A stretch of DNA of 64,000 bases, taken from a virus. The stretch is taken from IMG/VR virus record IMGVR_UViG_3300033156_000392, positions 1 to 64,000 of that record; one strand, 5' to 3'. The notes beneath the pieces were generated by a model. That model was not told the DNA's origin and ran no database searches. It saw only the letters and a list, made by a program, of their open reading frames with translations. The translations under genes were made by a program, and so were the position numbers. Positions 1 through 7,455 of this stretch are shown here, piece after piece (the first letter of the stretch is position 1; every line of letters starts with the position of its first letter).

Positions 1-1
1 C

Positions 2-1654
2 GAGTATTTGCTCAAGAATATCGGAAAAGGATTCAGAGCAGAAGAAAAAAGTCGTCAACCCCCTTCTTGGATTAGTGTCTCCGGGGTGGTCAAACCTGGT
101 GAGGTGGGTGCAGGAGTAAAAGTCCCGGGTGAGTTCACCATTCTGACTGGTACAGCGAAAGACAAGAAAGCCAAGTGCTGGGTGGGAACACAGAAGCCCT
201 ACTTCCACGAGTACTTCCTAAAAGACTCTAAGTACTTCAAGGACTGGACAAGAGTCGTGATACGAGGAGTGAGAGTTCCCAAGCTCGATCCAGACACCAA
301 GCAGCCCATAAAAGGAAAGTACGAAATAATGTGGAGATTCATGATACCAAAGGATCAAATGCCGTACGCTCTCTCTGAGAGAGCCATGAAGAAGGGATGG
401 AAGCCGCCAAAGGGTGTGGTTCCCTTCCCGGAGGAGTGGGCTAGAGAGAAGTTCTCTGAGCGATACGAGAAGTGGAAGGAGTACATGAAGAAGAAAGAGG
501 CTGCCGCTCTCTCCAGAGCCAAAATAGTGATCAAAGAGCACTCTTGGATGGGCCCTGTCCACGTCAGAGCTACTCCCGTCCGAGAGTATCATCTTCTGAT
601 AGACGACGGGAAAGAGAAAGTGATGGACTTCATGTCTCTCCAGAACCCTGTCTTCGAGTTCCCTGCAGCTTTTACCTTTGAAGGGAGAGTTTCCAAGAAA
701 TGGATGGACTTTGAAGGAAAACTGAGACCAGGACAGTTCTGGAACTCTCTAAAAGAGATGAAATCCAACGTCTTAACAATATTCGAGTCCTCTGTTACAC
801 TGGAACGAGAAAAGGAGGATGGCCTGACCGTATTTTACCTTAAAATACCCAAACTTGGCTCTATCAGGCTCAAGCAGGAAGAAGCTGGCTCCGTCTTCTA
901 TGAGTGGTCGAAGGAGAGTGAGATGGAGGAGAGACAGGGCTTCTTCGTTCTCGACAAGCATTCTATGGGGGGCGGAGAGCACTACGACGTGAGATTCAAG
1001 CTCCCGGACTGGGGATATCTGATGGAGGCTACTGGGATGGAGGAAGACCCCTCTAAGAAAGAGAAAGGAGAGAGACAGAGAGTCGTTTTCAAGCACTGCT
1101 TCGACTTGGAGTGGCTGAACAAGGAGTTTAAGAAAGGAAAGAGAAAGGTTGCGGGAGAGTGGACAGAAGTAGAGAGGCTGGATCAAGGCGAATTCACTCT
1201 TCTTGAGCAGAATCCCTACTTCTGGAGCTTCATATTCGCTGGGAGAAAGCTACGTGGTTACTATGCGTTAAAGAAAGAAGGAGGAAAGTGGTATTTCTTC
1301 AAGAGTAGACTTCCTTCAGCTCTCTCAGATCCTCTGAAAGGGGAGCCTCTCTCTCCACCAAGAGTCACTGAGAAGAAAGGGTGGCCATACTTCAGGGTCG
1401 ACATATACGATCCAAGAGACTTCACCAGGACCGAGCCTGACGAGAAAGTGTCTCTCTACTTGAAAGACGTCAAAGTTCCAGAGGGAGTGAAAGTGCTGAT
1501 TGGTCTGTATCCAAGGCCGGACAGAATTCACGGAGCGAGAGTGATGTCCGTCTTCTTCGACACAGACAAGTGGAGCAAGGAGGAGGCCCTCGAGTGGATA
1601 AAGAAGAACAAGCTGGCGGAGAAGGAGTGGGACATGGTCAGGCGAAAGGCTTAA
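2..1654 (+). CDS. LigD 3'-phosphoesterase-like protein, 5' partial
   Basis: The frame is open to the left window edge (a TTG at 8 is the first possible start), so the N-terminus is probably missing. About residues 310-440 resemble the LigD 3'-phosphoesterase domain: FVLDKHSMGGGEHYDVRFKL matches the H-x(n)-HYDxR signature, and the later FAGRKLRGYYALKK...WYFFK matches the domain's end. A weaker similar block lies near residues 170-220 (IVIKEHSWMGPVHVRA). The C-terminus (VFFDTDKWSKEEALEWIKKN) resembles tails of phage head-associated proteins. It sits just before the prohead protease and shares its strand, so a head or packaging role is likely but not shown. The family match is by motif only. Confidence 0.65.
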   Translation, partial: EYLLKNIGKGFRAEEKSRQPPSWISVSGVVKPGEVGAGVKVPGEFTILTGTAKDKKAKCWVGTQKPYFHEYFLKDSKYFKDWTRVVIRGVRVPKLDPDTKQPIKGKYEIMWRFMIPKDQMPYALSERAMKKGWKPPKGVVPFPEEWAREKFSERYEKWKEYMKKKEAAALSRAKIVIKEHSWMGPVHVRATPVREYHLLIDDGKEKVMDFMSLQNPVFEFPAAFTFEGRVSKKWMDFEGKLRPGQFWNSLKEMKSNVLTIFESSVTLEREKEDGLTVFYLKIPKLGSIRLKQEEAGSVFYEWSKESEMEERQGFFVLDKHSMGGGEHYDVRFKLPDWGYLMEATGMEEDPSKKEKGERQRVVFKHCFDLEWLNKEFKKGKRKVAGEWTEVERLDQGEFTLLEQNPYFWSFIFAGRKLRGYYALKKEGGKWYFFKSRLPSALSDPLKGEPLSPPRVTEKKGWPYFRVDIYDPRDFTRTEPDEKVSLYLKDVKVPEGVKVLIGLYPRPDRIHGARVMSVFFDTDKWSKEEALEWIKKNKLAEKEWDMVRRKA

Positions 1655-1692
1655 AAAAGAGGAGAAGAAAGGTGTGATATGGAGGTGTAGGT

Positions 1693-2676
1693 GTGGACTT
1701 TCCCAGGCCGGACGACAGGCTTGAGCATCACCTGATAGGAGTGGGCAAAGTAGCTTTCAACACCGTCTACGAGTCACTTGGTGAGGATCCTCTGGTCATA
1801 CGTGGGATAGCCATCACTCAAGGGAAGTGGAACGGCCTCTACTACCCCTCAGAGGTTCTAAAGAAAGTCTCGAACAGCAAGAGAAAGCTTCCCATACTCG
1901 TGGAGCATGCTAGGACAGCCAAGTTCCTGGACTCTCCGGTCGGCTACGTGAGAACGTGGAAGTATGACGACACCATAAAAGGTATCATATTCGATGCTGT
2001 CATCAGTGACGAGGGAGTCAAGGAGCTGATCAAGGGAGGGAAGCTCCCAGGAGTGTCTATTTCGGCATACGTCGAAACCAGACCAGAGAACTCCCATGAG
2101 GTCGTGACGGACTTGGTCATGAGAGAGCTCTCTCTGGTGAAGAACCCAGCGTGTCACGTCTCCCTGATAGCCTTTAATAGGAGAAACGGTAATGTAAAAC
2201 TGGGAGGTGGAGATAGAATGTCTGAACAGGAACTCTCGGAGATCGAGTACTTGGAGGACTTGGAGAGAGACGAAGTGGAGGAGGCCAAGAAAAGGAAGAG
2301 AGGGTATCCATACTACCCGTACCCCTATCCATACCCGGGGTACGGCTATCCGTATCCCTATCCGTATCCGTACTACTACGGATATCCGGGTAGGAAGGGA
2401 CGATATCCCTATCCGTATGGATATCCAAGGAAGAAGCTCTCTGAGGAAGAGGAGGAGCTTCTGATGTCCTTCCTTGCAGAGATCGAGGAAGAGCTGCAGA
2501 AGACTTTCAAGTGCCCAGCATGCGGGAAGGAGTTCAACACGTGGAGAGACTTCTTCATACACTGGCAGAAAGAGCATGCCGAGGAGTACGGCGTCTACAA
2601 GAAAAAAGAAGAGTCCTCTGAGCTGAAGACTCTGTCCGAGAGGATAGAAGCCTTGGAGAAGAAGCTCGGCCTATGA
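1693..2676 (+). CDS. Prohead protease (XkdF/S78-like) fused to PY-rich linker and zinc finger
   Basis: Residues 1-165 look like a phage prohead serine protease of the XkdF/S78 type. Candidate catalytic residues are H72 (LVEHARTAKF) and S122/S124 (LPGVSISAYVETRP). Such proteases cleave scaffold and capsid N-termini during head maturation. Residues 204-246 are an almost pure Tyr/Pro/Gly tract (repeated YPYPYP). A C2H2-type finger follows (C274, C277, H290, H295), then a short coiled coil. The GTG start follows GGAGGTGTAG. Position directly before the scaffold-like and capsid genes supports the call. The PY tract and finger are unusual for this family. Confidence 0.75.
   Translation: MDFPRPDDRLEHHLIGVGKVAFNTVYESLGEDPLVIRGIAITQGKWNGLYYPSEVLKKVSNSKRKLPILVEHARTAKFLDSPVGYVRTWKYDDTIKGIIFDAVISDEGVKELIKGGKLPGVSISAYVETRPENSHEVVTDLVMRELSLVKNPACHVSLIAFNRRNGNVKLGGGDRMSEQELSEIEYLEDLERDEVEEAKKRKRGYPYYPYPYPYPGYGYPYPYPYPYYYGYPGRKGRYPYPYGYPRKKLSEEEEELLMSFLAEIEEELQKTFKCPACGKEFNTWRDFFIHWQKEHAEEYGVYKKKEESSELKTLSERIEALEKKLGL
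2218..2676 (+). CDS. Possible nested scaffold protein inside the protease gene
   Basis: An in-frame ATG at 2218 (residue 176 of the protease) has a strong Shine-Dalgarno GGAGGTG at 2203-2209 with 8 bases spacing. Initiation here would give a separate 152-residue protein holding the acidic helix, the PY-rich tract, the zinc finger and the coiled coil, without the protease. This is the arrangement of lambda C/Nu3, where scaffold is made from an internal start in the protease gene. Inferred from the ribosome site and the parallel. Confidence 0.5.
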   Translation: MSEQELSEIEYLEDLERDEVEEAKKRKRGYPYYPYPYPYPGYGYPYPYPYPYYYGYPGRKGRYPYPYGYPRKKLSEEEEELLMSFLAEIEEELQKTFKCPACGKEFNTWRDFFIHWQKEHAEEYGVYKKKEESSELKTLSERIEALEKKLGL

Positions 2677-2709
2677 AGATCATCCATAAACAATAGGGAG
2701 GTGATATAA

Positions 2710-3252
2710 ATGGCTGAAGAAGGAAAGACAGTGGCTGAGAGACTGGATGCTCTGGAGAAGAAAGTAGACGAGATTCTGAAGAAGGCTTCCGCCGTCTCTT
2801 CCACGGAGGAAAAGGAAGAGAAAGCAGAGGAGAGGAAGGAAGACGAGGGAGAGAAAGTCGAGAAGAAGGAGGAGAAAGCGGAAGAAAAGACAGAGACGGA
2901 AGCGGAGAAGACAGAGGAAACAAAGACTGAGGAGAAGGAGAGTGCCCATGAGAAGAAAGAGGAAGAGACGTCTTCTGAGACTCCTAAGAAGGAGAGTGAG
3001 CCAGTGAAAGAGGAGAAGAAGGAAGAGAGTGGCACAACGGAGGAAAAAGACGTGCAAGAGACTCCAAAAGAGGAAAAGAAGGAAGAGAAAGTCTCAGAGG
3101 AGAAAAAAGAGAGCAAAGAGGTAACTACAGAGGCACCCGCTCCAGCGAAGGAAGAGAAGGAAGAGGAACGGAAGACAGGGGAGAAAGTAGACACAAAGGG
3201 TCTTACAGCCGCAGAAGTCATCATTGGGCACTACAGGAGGAAGAAGCATTGA
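2710..3252 (+). CDS. Glu/Lys-rich coiled-coil protein, probable scaffold
   Basis: This 180-residue protein is almost entirely Glu, Lys and Thr/Ser after a short N-terminal coiled coil (VAERLDALEKKVDEILKK), and ends in a basic tail (GLTAAEVIIGHYRRKKH). It lies between protease and capsid genes, has a good ribosome site (GGGAGGTG), and its composition fits an extended or helical scaffolding or assembly protein with a basic capsid-binding end, as in HK97-type viruses. No enzymatic motif is visible. The low complexity makes homology uncertain. Confidence 0.55.
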   Translation: MAEEGKTVAERLDALEKKVDEILKKASAVSSTEEKEEKAEERKEDEGEKVEKKEEKAEEKTETEAEKTEETKTEEKESAHEKKEEETSSETPKKESEPVKEEKKEESGTTEEKDVQETPKEEKKEEKVSEEKKESKEVTTEAPAPAKEEKEEERKTGEKVDTKGLTAAEVIIGHYRRKKH

Positions 3253-3431
3253 CCGATATGACTGAGCTGGAAGAGAGGATAGAGGAGCTTGAGGAAAGGA
3301 TCAGGAAGCTTGAGGAGCTTCTGGAGCGTCCGGTGGTCCTTTCTGCAAGAGACGAGCCCCTTGAGCCCGAATTGGAGAACATAACGGCTGGAGAGGCTCT
3401 TTTCAGAGCAAGAAGTAGTGGAAGGCTCTAA
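3249..3431 (+). CDS. Small coiled-coil protein
   Basis: Sixty residues; the first 30 form a heptad-patterned helix (LEERIEELEERIRKLEELLE), followed by an acidic tail. It starts at TTG overlapping the previous stop codon, which suggests translational coupling. Its place directly before the capsid gene suggests a head-assembly helper. Function is not recognised. Confidence 0.5.
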   Translation: MTDMTELEERIEELEERIRKLEELLERPVVLSARDEPLEPELENITAGEALFRARSSGRL

Positions 3432-3464
3432 AGACACAAATAAGGTCTCTCTGTCCTCCATTTC

Positions 3465-3535
3465 TTCTTTTATTCTTTTTACGGGTAGAAAAACTTATAA
3501 ACACCTTTCTTTGAATTTATTCTGGAGGTGTTAAA
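3465..3535 (+). promoter_or_regulatory. T-rich terminator-like tract and capsid promoter
   Basis: A pyrimidine/T-rich tract (3459-3480) ends the upstream operon. An archaeal TATA element CTTATAAAC lies at 3494-3502, placing a start near 3525, with Shine-Dalgarno GGAGGTG just before the capsid start. A separate promoter fits the high dose needed for capsid protein. Confidence 0.55.
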
Positions 3536-4381
3536 GTGAAGAGTTTGGAAGAGCTAGCAACAATCACGACCACTGACATCAGCTCAGTCCTTCCGAAGAT
3601 TATCTTGGATCAGGTGGAGGCTGCAGCCAGACCGAAGAGAGTCATGAGGAGCCTTGTTCGGATCAACAGAGACTTGATCCAGACAAAGGGTCGCTCGATC
3701 TTCGTACCGAAGCGAGGGACTCTCTCTGCATCTGACGTCACTGAGGGTTCTTCACTCACTCCATCGAAGCCTTCTCCGGTCTACTCCACCGTGGAGATAG
3801 TACCGAAGAAAGTGGGAGTGGGAGTGGCAATTACTCAGGAAGCCATTGACGGTGTGGAGCTCGACGTGGTCAACGACATGATCACTGAGGCTGGTGAGGC
3901 TCTGGCTCAGAAGGAGGACACGGACATCCGTGACACCTTCCTGACGGCTGGAGTGGCTGGTCACACCATCAATGCGACTACGTCTGGGACTCTCTCGTAC
4001 GAGGACATCATCTCAGCTCGGTCTGCCATCCTGCAGTCGAACTTCAATCCACAGATTCTGGTCATCCACCCAGACCAGGAGGGTGACCTTCTGAAAGACA
4101 GCAGATTCATCGATGCATCGAAGTTCGGTGACAGAGAGCCTATTCTGAACGGTCAGATAGGAAAGGTGGCTGGGCTGAAGGTCCTGGTTTCCTCGAACAT
4201 GACGTCTGGACTTGCTCTCGTGGTCGATCCTGACAGGGCAGCCTGGATGGCGATCAAGAGAGAGACCGACGTCAAAAAGAAAGAGGAGCCCTCGACCGAC
4301 TCCGTTGAGCTCTACTTCTACAGAGAGTACGGAGTCAAAGTGGTCAACTCTGACGCTGTAGCGGTCATCTCCGGCTGCTAG
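3536..4381 (+). CDS. Major capsid protein, HK97 fold
   Basis: This 281-residue protein has the sequence pattern of short HK97-type capsid proteins: a basic N-terminal region (EAAARPKRVMRSLVRI), a spine-helix region with VGVGVAITQEAIDGVELDV, and the A-domain pattern ILVIHPDQEGDLLKDSRF...GKVAGLKVLVS. It forms the icosahedral shell. There is no long N-terminal delta domain, so scaffold is probably supplied by the separate upstream genes. It begins at GTG after a strong ribosome site, has its own promoter, and is followed by a strong hairpin. Confidence 0.85.
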   Translation: MKSLEELATITTTDISSVLPKIILDQVEAAARPKRVMRSLVRINRDLIQTKGRSIFVPKRGTLSASDVTEGSSLTPSKPSPVYSTVEIVPKKVGVGVAITQEAIDGVELDVVNDMITEAGEALAQKEDTDIRDTFLTAGVAGHTINATTSGTLSYEDIISARSAILQSNFNPQILVIHPDQEGDLLKDSRFIDASKFGDREPILNGQIGKVAGLKVLVSSNMTSGLALVVDPDRAAWMAIKRETDVKKKEEPSTDSVELYFYREYGVKVVNSDAVAVISGC

Positions 4382-4412
4382 AGCAGTCAACAGACTCCGG
4401 GTCTTTGAAAAA

Positions 4413-4446
4413 GTTGCCCTCTCCTCTTTTGAAGGAGAGTGGCAAC
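4413..4446 (+). terminator. Strong hairpin after the capsid gene
   Basis: GTTGCC-CTCTCCT and AGGAGAG-T-GGCAAC form a 13-base-pair stem with one bulge around a 7-base loop, followed by a T-rich run (TGTTTTATATTTCTTTTTTC). It looks like a terminator or RNA-stability element that separates abundant capsid mRNA from the tail operon. Confidence 0.6.
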
Positions 4447-4493
4447 TGTTTTATATTTCTTTTTTCATACCTTTCTTTGGAGGTGTGTAGCAA
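4447..4493 (+). promoter_or_regulatory. Probable promoter of connector operon
   Basis: A TATA-like TTTTATATTT follows the hairpin at 4449-4458, then GGAGGTG and the start codon. Transcription may restart here for the head-tail genes. Confidence 0.4.
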
Positions 4494-5159
4494 ATGCCGT
4501 ATGCTACTCCGGACGAGGTGAGAGAGCTGATCCTTGGTGTAGATGCTGAGGACGCTCCAGATCACGTCTTGAACAGATACATAGAGTACGCACAGCAGAT
4601 AGTCATTAGAGATATCTCTTCTCGTGTGATGGATGAGACTCCTACTGGGACTATAGACGGGTCAAACAAGCTCTTCCAGCTCGAGAACAAGTACTTGGCC
4701 GACCTAGATGGTGACGGAGAAGTAGGTCCGAACGACATCACGGTCAAAGGTTGGAAGTCTGATGGGACGTACGACACTCTCCAAGTTTCCAGAGTTATGT
4801 CTGATGCAGGCATGTTCGAGCTCCAGACCGCTCCAGACTCGGAGTACACGAAAATAACCGTAGACTATGCATACTACCAGAGGAAGGTCGACTACGAGCT
4901 CGTCAGACTGGCTGTACAGATATACTCAGCCGTCCTGTATCTGATTAGAGAGCACTCTCTCATGCCTCTCAAGTTCAAGATAGGAGGAAGAAAAGGTGTC
5001 GAATGGGGATACGGGTACACCTATCCCACCTACCCGTTCGATAAATTCTTGGAGAGGTACAGAGAGATCATATCTAAGCTCACCACCATGACCAGGAAGA
5101 CAGAATGGACCTCCCAGACCACTCCCCAGAGGACACCAGTGGGTGAGGACGATCCATGA
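4494..5159 (+). CDS. Head-tail adaptor with EF-hand-like insert
   Basis: The gene directly after the capsid gene normally codes the adaptor that binds the portal. The N-terminal helices (ATPDEVRELILG...HVLNRYIEYAQQIV) and the C-terminal helices fit that family. Between them is a beta-rich insert with DLDGDGEVGPND at residues 70-81, which matches the DxDxDG calcium loop with Asp at position 12. Calcium binding is inferred from the motif. The stop overlaps the next start (ATGA). Confidence 0.6.
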   Translation: MPYATPDEVRELILGVDAEDAPDHVLNRYIEYAQQIVIRDISSRVMDETPTGTIDGSNKLFQLENKYLADLDGDGEVGPNDITVKGWKSDGTYDTLQVSRVMSDAGMFELQTAPDSEYTKITVDYAYYQRKVDYELVRLAVQIYSAVLYLIREHSLMPLKFKIGGRKGVEWGYGYTYPTYPFDKFLERYREIISKLTTMTRKTEWTSQTTPQRTPVGEDDP

Positions 5160-5536
5160 CGGTCTATCTCGGGAAGAAAGCTATAACGGTCTTGAAGAAG
5201 TACATGAAAGACAAGTTCACTCTCAGGAAGGTGACGAGAGGAGAAGATTCAGACTGGGGACAGCCTGCTATTTCTTACACGGAGTACGAAATCAGAGGAG
5301 TGGCGTATCCGATCAACTATGAGGATCTGACTTTCTACCCACCTGGAGTGGTGAAGGAAGGTGACATCCAGATCACCTTTCTCCCGAAGTACAAGATAGG
5401 AGATGAGGAGGTCGTTCCGGAGAACTTTGACAGAATAGTGTACGGAGGAGCAGAGTTCGAGATCAGAAACGTGAGAGACATGGTGGACGGTAACGTGACT
5501 ATAGCTAGGACCGCATTTGGGAGGCGACTGGAGTGA
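5156..5536 (+). CDS. Head-tail connector/stopper-like protein
   Basis: A 126-residue beta-rich protein overlapping both neighbours by 4 bases. Its position between adaptor and gp10-like genes and its small-barrel look (EYEIRGVAYPINYEDLTFYPPG...FDRIVYGGAEFEIRNV) fit a head-closure or stopper protein. The call rests mainly on synteny. Confidence 0.5.
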   Translation: MTVYLGKKAITVLKKYMKDKFTLRKVTRGEDSDWGQPAISYTEYEIRGVAYPINYEDLTFYPPGVVKEGDIQITFLPKYKIGDEEVVPENFDRIVYGGAEFEIRNVRDMVDGNVTIARTAFGRRLE

Positions 5537-5991
5537 TCACAGTCTCTGGTTCCATTCTCAAGAAGTATCCAAAGAGGTTACAGAGGCTGGTAGACCAGGG
5601 AGCATATGACGGCATCGTTCTCACGGCTTTCGATGCTGCCGTACACTTGAAGAGAGTCTGTCCGATAGGGACTTCTAGGAACGTGAAGGGGATGCTTGGA
5701 GGAATGAGGCAGGGTGGCCTCCTGAGGAGCTCGATAGCTCCAAGATTCATATCAAAGAAGCCTCCAGTCTCAGCCGTCATCATGTACAAGTACGGGAGAA
5801 TTCTAGATTTTGGGATGGCAGGGCCACACAGACACTCCGAGAGGCACAAGGACTGGGTCTGGAACTGGGTGAGGGACGAGGGAAGAAAGCTCTTTCTGAG
5901 AAACATGAGAGAGAGCATCAGAAGGGCACTCCTCAAGGGTGTGAGGAAGGAGAGGTTCGTCATAAAGATAAAAGGAACGAGGAGGAGATAG
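5533..5991 (+). CDS. HK97 gp10-like neck/tail component
   Basis: This 152-residue protein has the gp10-like pattern: a helix, LKRVCPIGTSRNVKG, GGLLRSSIAPRF, a YGRILDFGMAGPHRH segment and a basic C-terminal helix. Such proteins connect the head to the tail tube. The GTG start overlaps the previous stop. Confidence 0.6.
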   Translation: MITVSGSILKKYPKRLQRLVDQGAYDGIVLTAFDAAVHLKRVCPIGTSRNVKGMLGGMRQGGLLRSSIAPRFISKKPPVSAVIMYKYGRILDFGMAGPHRHSERHKDWVWNWVRDEGRKLFLRNMRESIRRALLKGVRKERFVIKIKGTRRR

Positions 5992-5993
5992 CT

Positions 5994-6455
5994 TTGGACT
6001 TCTCAAGGAAAATGCATGAGATAGTGAGGGACTTCCTGAGAGAGAAAGTCCCGGATCCGATATCCAGAGGGAAGAACTGGATATATCCTTCATATCCAAG
6101 GGAAGACGCCACCATGCCAAGGGTGAGCATAGTCGTCATAGGGACTTCTACAGACGAGTTCGGACTCGGCTTCAAGGGGCAGAGAGTCACTTCGAGAGTG
6201 GAGGTGAGTGTCTGGATAGACTCGAGGAGAGAGGGAGTGGTGGATGGGAAAAAGTACAGAGGATCGGGGCTGAGAGAGGCTCTTGGGGACAAGATCATCA
6301 ACGTCCTTCTGGAAGGGAGACCGGAGCTTCTCCAGAAGTACGACATAAAGGACGTCAGGCTTGCCACCACGTCCGTCTACGCATACGATCCCGCAAGAGA
6401 CATATACAGGAAGGATCTCTATTTTGACTTCATATGGGACACCAAAAAGACTTAA
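5994..6455 (+). CDS. Tail completion/terminator-like protein
   Basis: A 153-residue protein starting at TTG, with an N-terminal helix, then a strand-rich core (RVSIVVIGTSTDEFGLGFKG) and a C-terminal strand (LYFDFIWD). Its place just before the tail tube gene fits the tail terminator that caps the tube. No direct family motif is certain. Confidence 0.5.
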   Translation: MDFSRKMHEIVRDFLREKVPDPISRGKNWIYPSYPREDATMPRVSIVVIGTSTDEFGLGFKGQRVTSRVEVSVWIDSRREGVVDGKKYRGSGLREALGDKIINVLLEGRPELLQKYDIKDVRLATTSVYAYDPARDIYRKDLYFDFIWDTKKT

Positions 6456-6494
6456 ATATCCAAAAAGAGAGTTTCTGTAGGAGGTGTAACTCCG
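6451..6494 (+). promoter_or_regulatory. Tail tube promoter
   Basis: TATA-type CTTAAATATCC at 6451-6461, about 40 bases before the start codon, and a strong GGAGGTG. It gives the abundant tube protein its own promoter, as for the capsid gene. Confidence 0.5.
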
Positions 6495-6932
6495 ATGGTA
6501 GTTGAGAACTTACCGACTAAGGGCTGGAACGTTAAGCTGACACTCGATGGCTCAGAGGTCGGCTATGCAAGTTCGGTGTCTTGGGACGTGGCCACCAACA
6601 TCGAGGAGTACTACGAGCTTGGGTCTCCTAAGCCAGCAGTCATAGTTGAGGGCAACTACGAGGTTTCGGGGACTCTGGAGAAGGCTTTCGTCGATGCCCC
6701 TCTTCTGACCTTGATAGCTGGGTCCAGTGGTCTGAACCTTGGGCAGACTTCTCTCACTCTGACCGCCACCGCACCGAAGAACGTGGAGAGTGGGAAAGAG
6801 TACTACGAGATCACTCTCAGCGGAGTGAAGCTCGAGACTGTCTCCAACGAGTTCCCCCAAGACGGCTTTCTCACAGACTCGATAGACTTCAAAGCCACAG
6901 ACATCAAGATAGAGAAGCTGACTGCTCCTTAG
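6495..6932 (+). CDS. Major tail tube protein
   Basis: This 145-residue beta-rich protein fits the tail tube fold: GWNVKLTLDGSEVGYASSVSWDVATNIEEYYELGSPKPAVIVEG near the N-terminus, alternating strands, and a C-terminal FKATDIKIEKL. It lies directly before the tail assembly chaperone genes. It would polymerise into the tube around the tape measure. No sheath protein was recognised, which suggests a siphovirus-like tail. Confidence 0.7.
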   Translation: MVVENLPTKGWNVKLTLDGSEVGYASSVSWDVATNIEEYYELGSPKPAVIVEGNYEVSGTLEKAFVDAPLLTLIAGSSGLNLGQTSLTLTATAPKNVESGKEYYEITLSGVKLETVSNEFPQDGFLTDSIDFKATDIKIEKLTAP

Positions 6933-6962
6933 TCTGGGTGTTGAGAAACTCCAAGAAAGGAG

Positions 6963-7319
6963 GTGATAAGCGTGCAAGAAAGCATGGACAAGTTAGCGAA
7001 GCTGCTGGAGCCAATGCCCACTGGCACAGTCAAGGATCCTATTTCTTCGGTCGAGATAAAGGTCAGAGGACTGACGTTCGGTGAGATAGGAGAGATTCTG
7101 GATGCAGCAAAGTCTTCTCGTTCCAATCTGACTCTCGGTGTGGTGACAAAAGCGACTGTCGATCCTCAGCTCACGTGGGAGAAAGCGAAGAAGCTGAAGG
7201 CACCAACCGTGAACGTCATTGTTTCAAAGGTCCTGGAGCTCTCGGGTTTTACGAAGGAGCTCCTGGAAGGGCTAGAGAACTTGCCAGAGACGATTTCTGC
7301 AGAACGGCCTTCATTGTGA
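6963..7319 (+). CDS. Tail assembly chaperone (G-like)
   Basis: A 118-residue protein between tube and tape measure genes, the standard place of the lambda gpG-type chaperone that binds the tape measure during tail assembly. The start is near GGAGGTGATAAGC. Codons 95-96 hold a slippery site, and the stop overlaps an ATG of the next frame (TGATG). Confidence 0.65.
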   Translation: MISVQESMDKLAKLLEPMPTGTVKDPISSVEIKVRGLTFGEIGEILDAAKSSRSNLTLGVVTKATVDPQLTWEKAKKLKAPTVNVIVSKVLELSGFTKELLEGLENLPETISAERPSL

Positions 7320-7453
7320 TGAGAGAGATGGGATACACCTTTCGGGAGCTCAGAGAGATGTCACCTACACAGCTAGCGTTCCTAGCGGAGTCCATAAAGC
7401 TTTATTACAAGGAGCAAGAAAGAGCTATTAGGAGAAGTAGGAGGAGAAGATAG
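6963..7453 (+). CDS. Tail chaperone frameshift product (GT-like)
   Basis: A -1 shift at the G-GGT-TTT heptamer (7244-7250) joins the G-like protein to a frame continuing YEGAPGRARELARDDF and ending in MREMGYTFRELREMS...RRSRRRR. This gives a protein of about 163 residues with a basic tail, like lambda gpGT. The downstream part could also start alone at ATG 7319, overlapping the upstream stop. The frame, slippery site and position before the tape measure all agree. Confidence 0.6.
7244..7250 (+). other. Probable -1 ribosomal slippery site
   Basis: GGGTTTT is read as G-GGT-TTT in the upstream frame, the canonical X-XXY-YYZ form. Slipping back one base enters the downstream frame directly. Confidence 0.6.
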
Positions 7454-7455
7454 AT

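Noticed and set aside
1858-2577. Long minus-strand frame over the protease gene
   Set aside because: Mirror of the protease; the Ile/Arg-rich repeat is the reverse of the Tyr-Pro tract.
2595-3224. Long Ser/Phe-rich open frame on the minus strand over the scaffold gene
   Set aside because: It is the mirror of the GAA/AAG-rich coding sequence; no ribosome site and unnatural composition.
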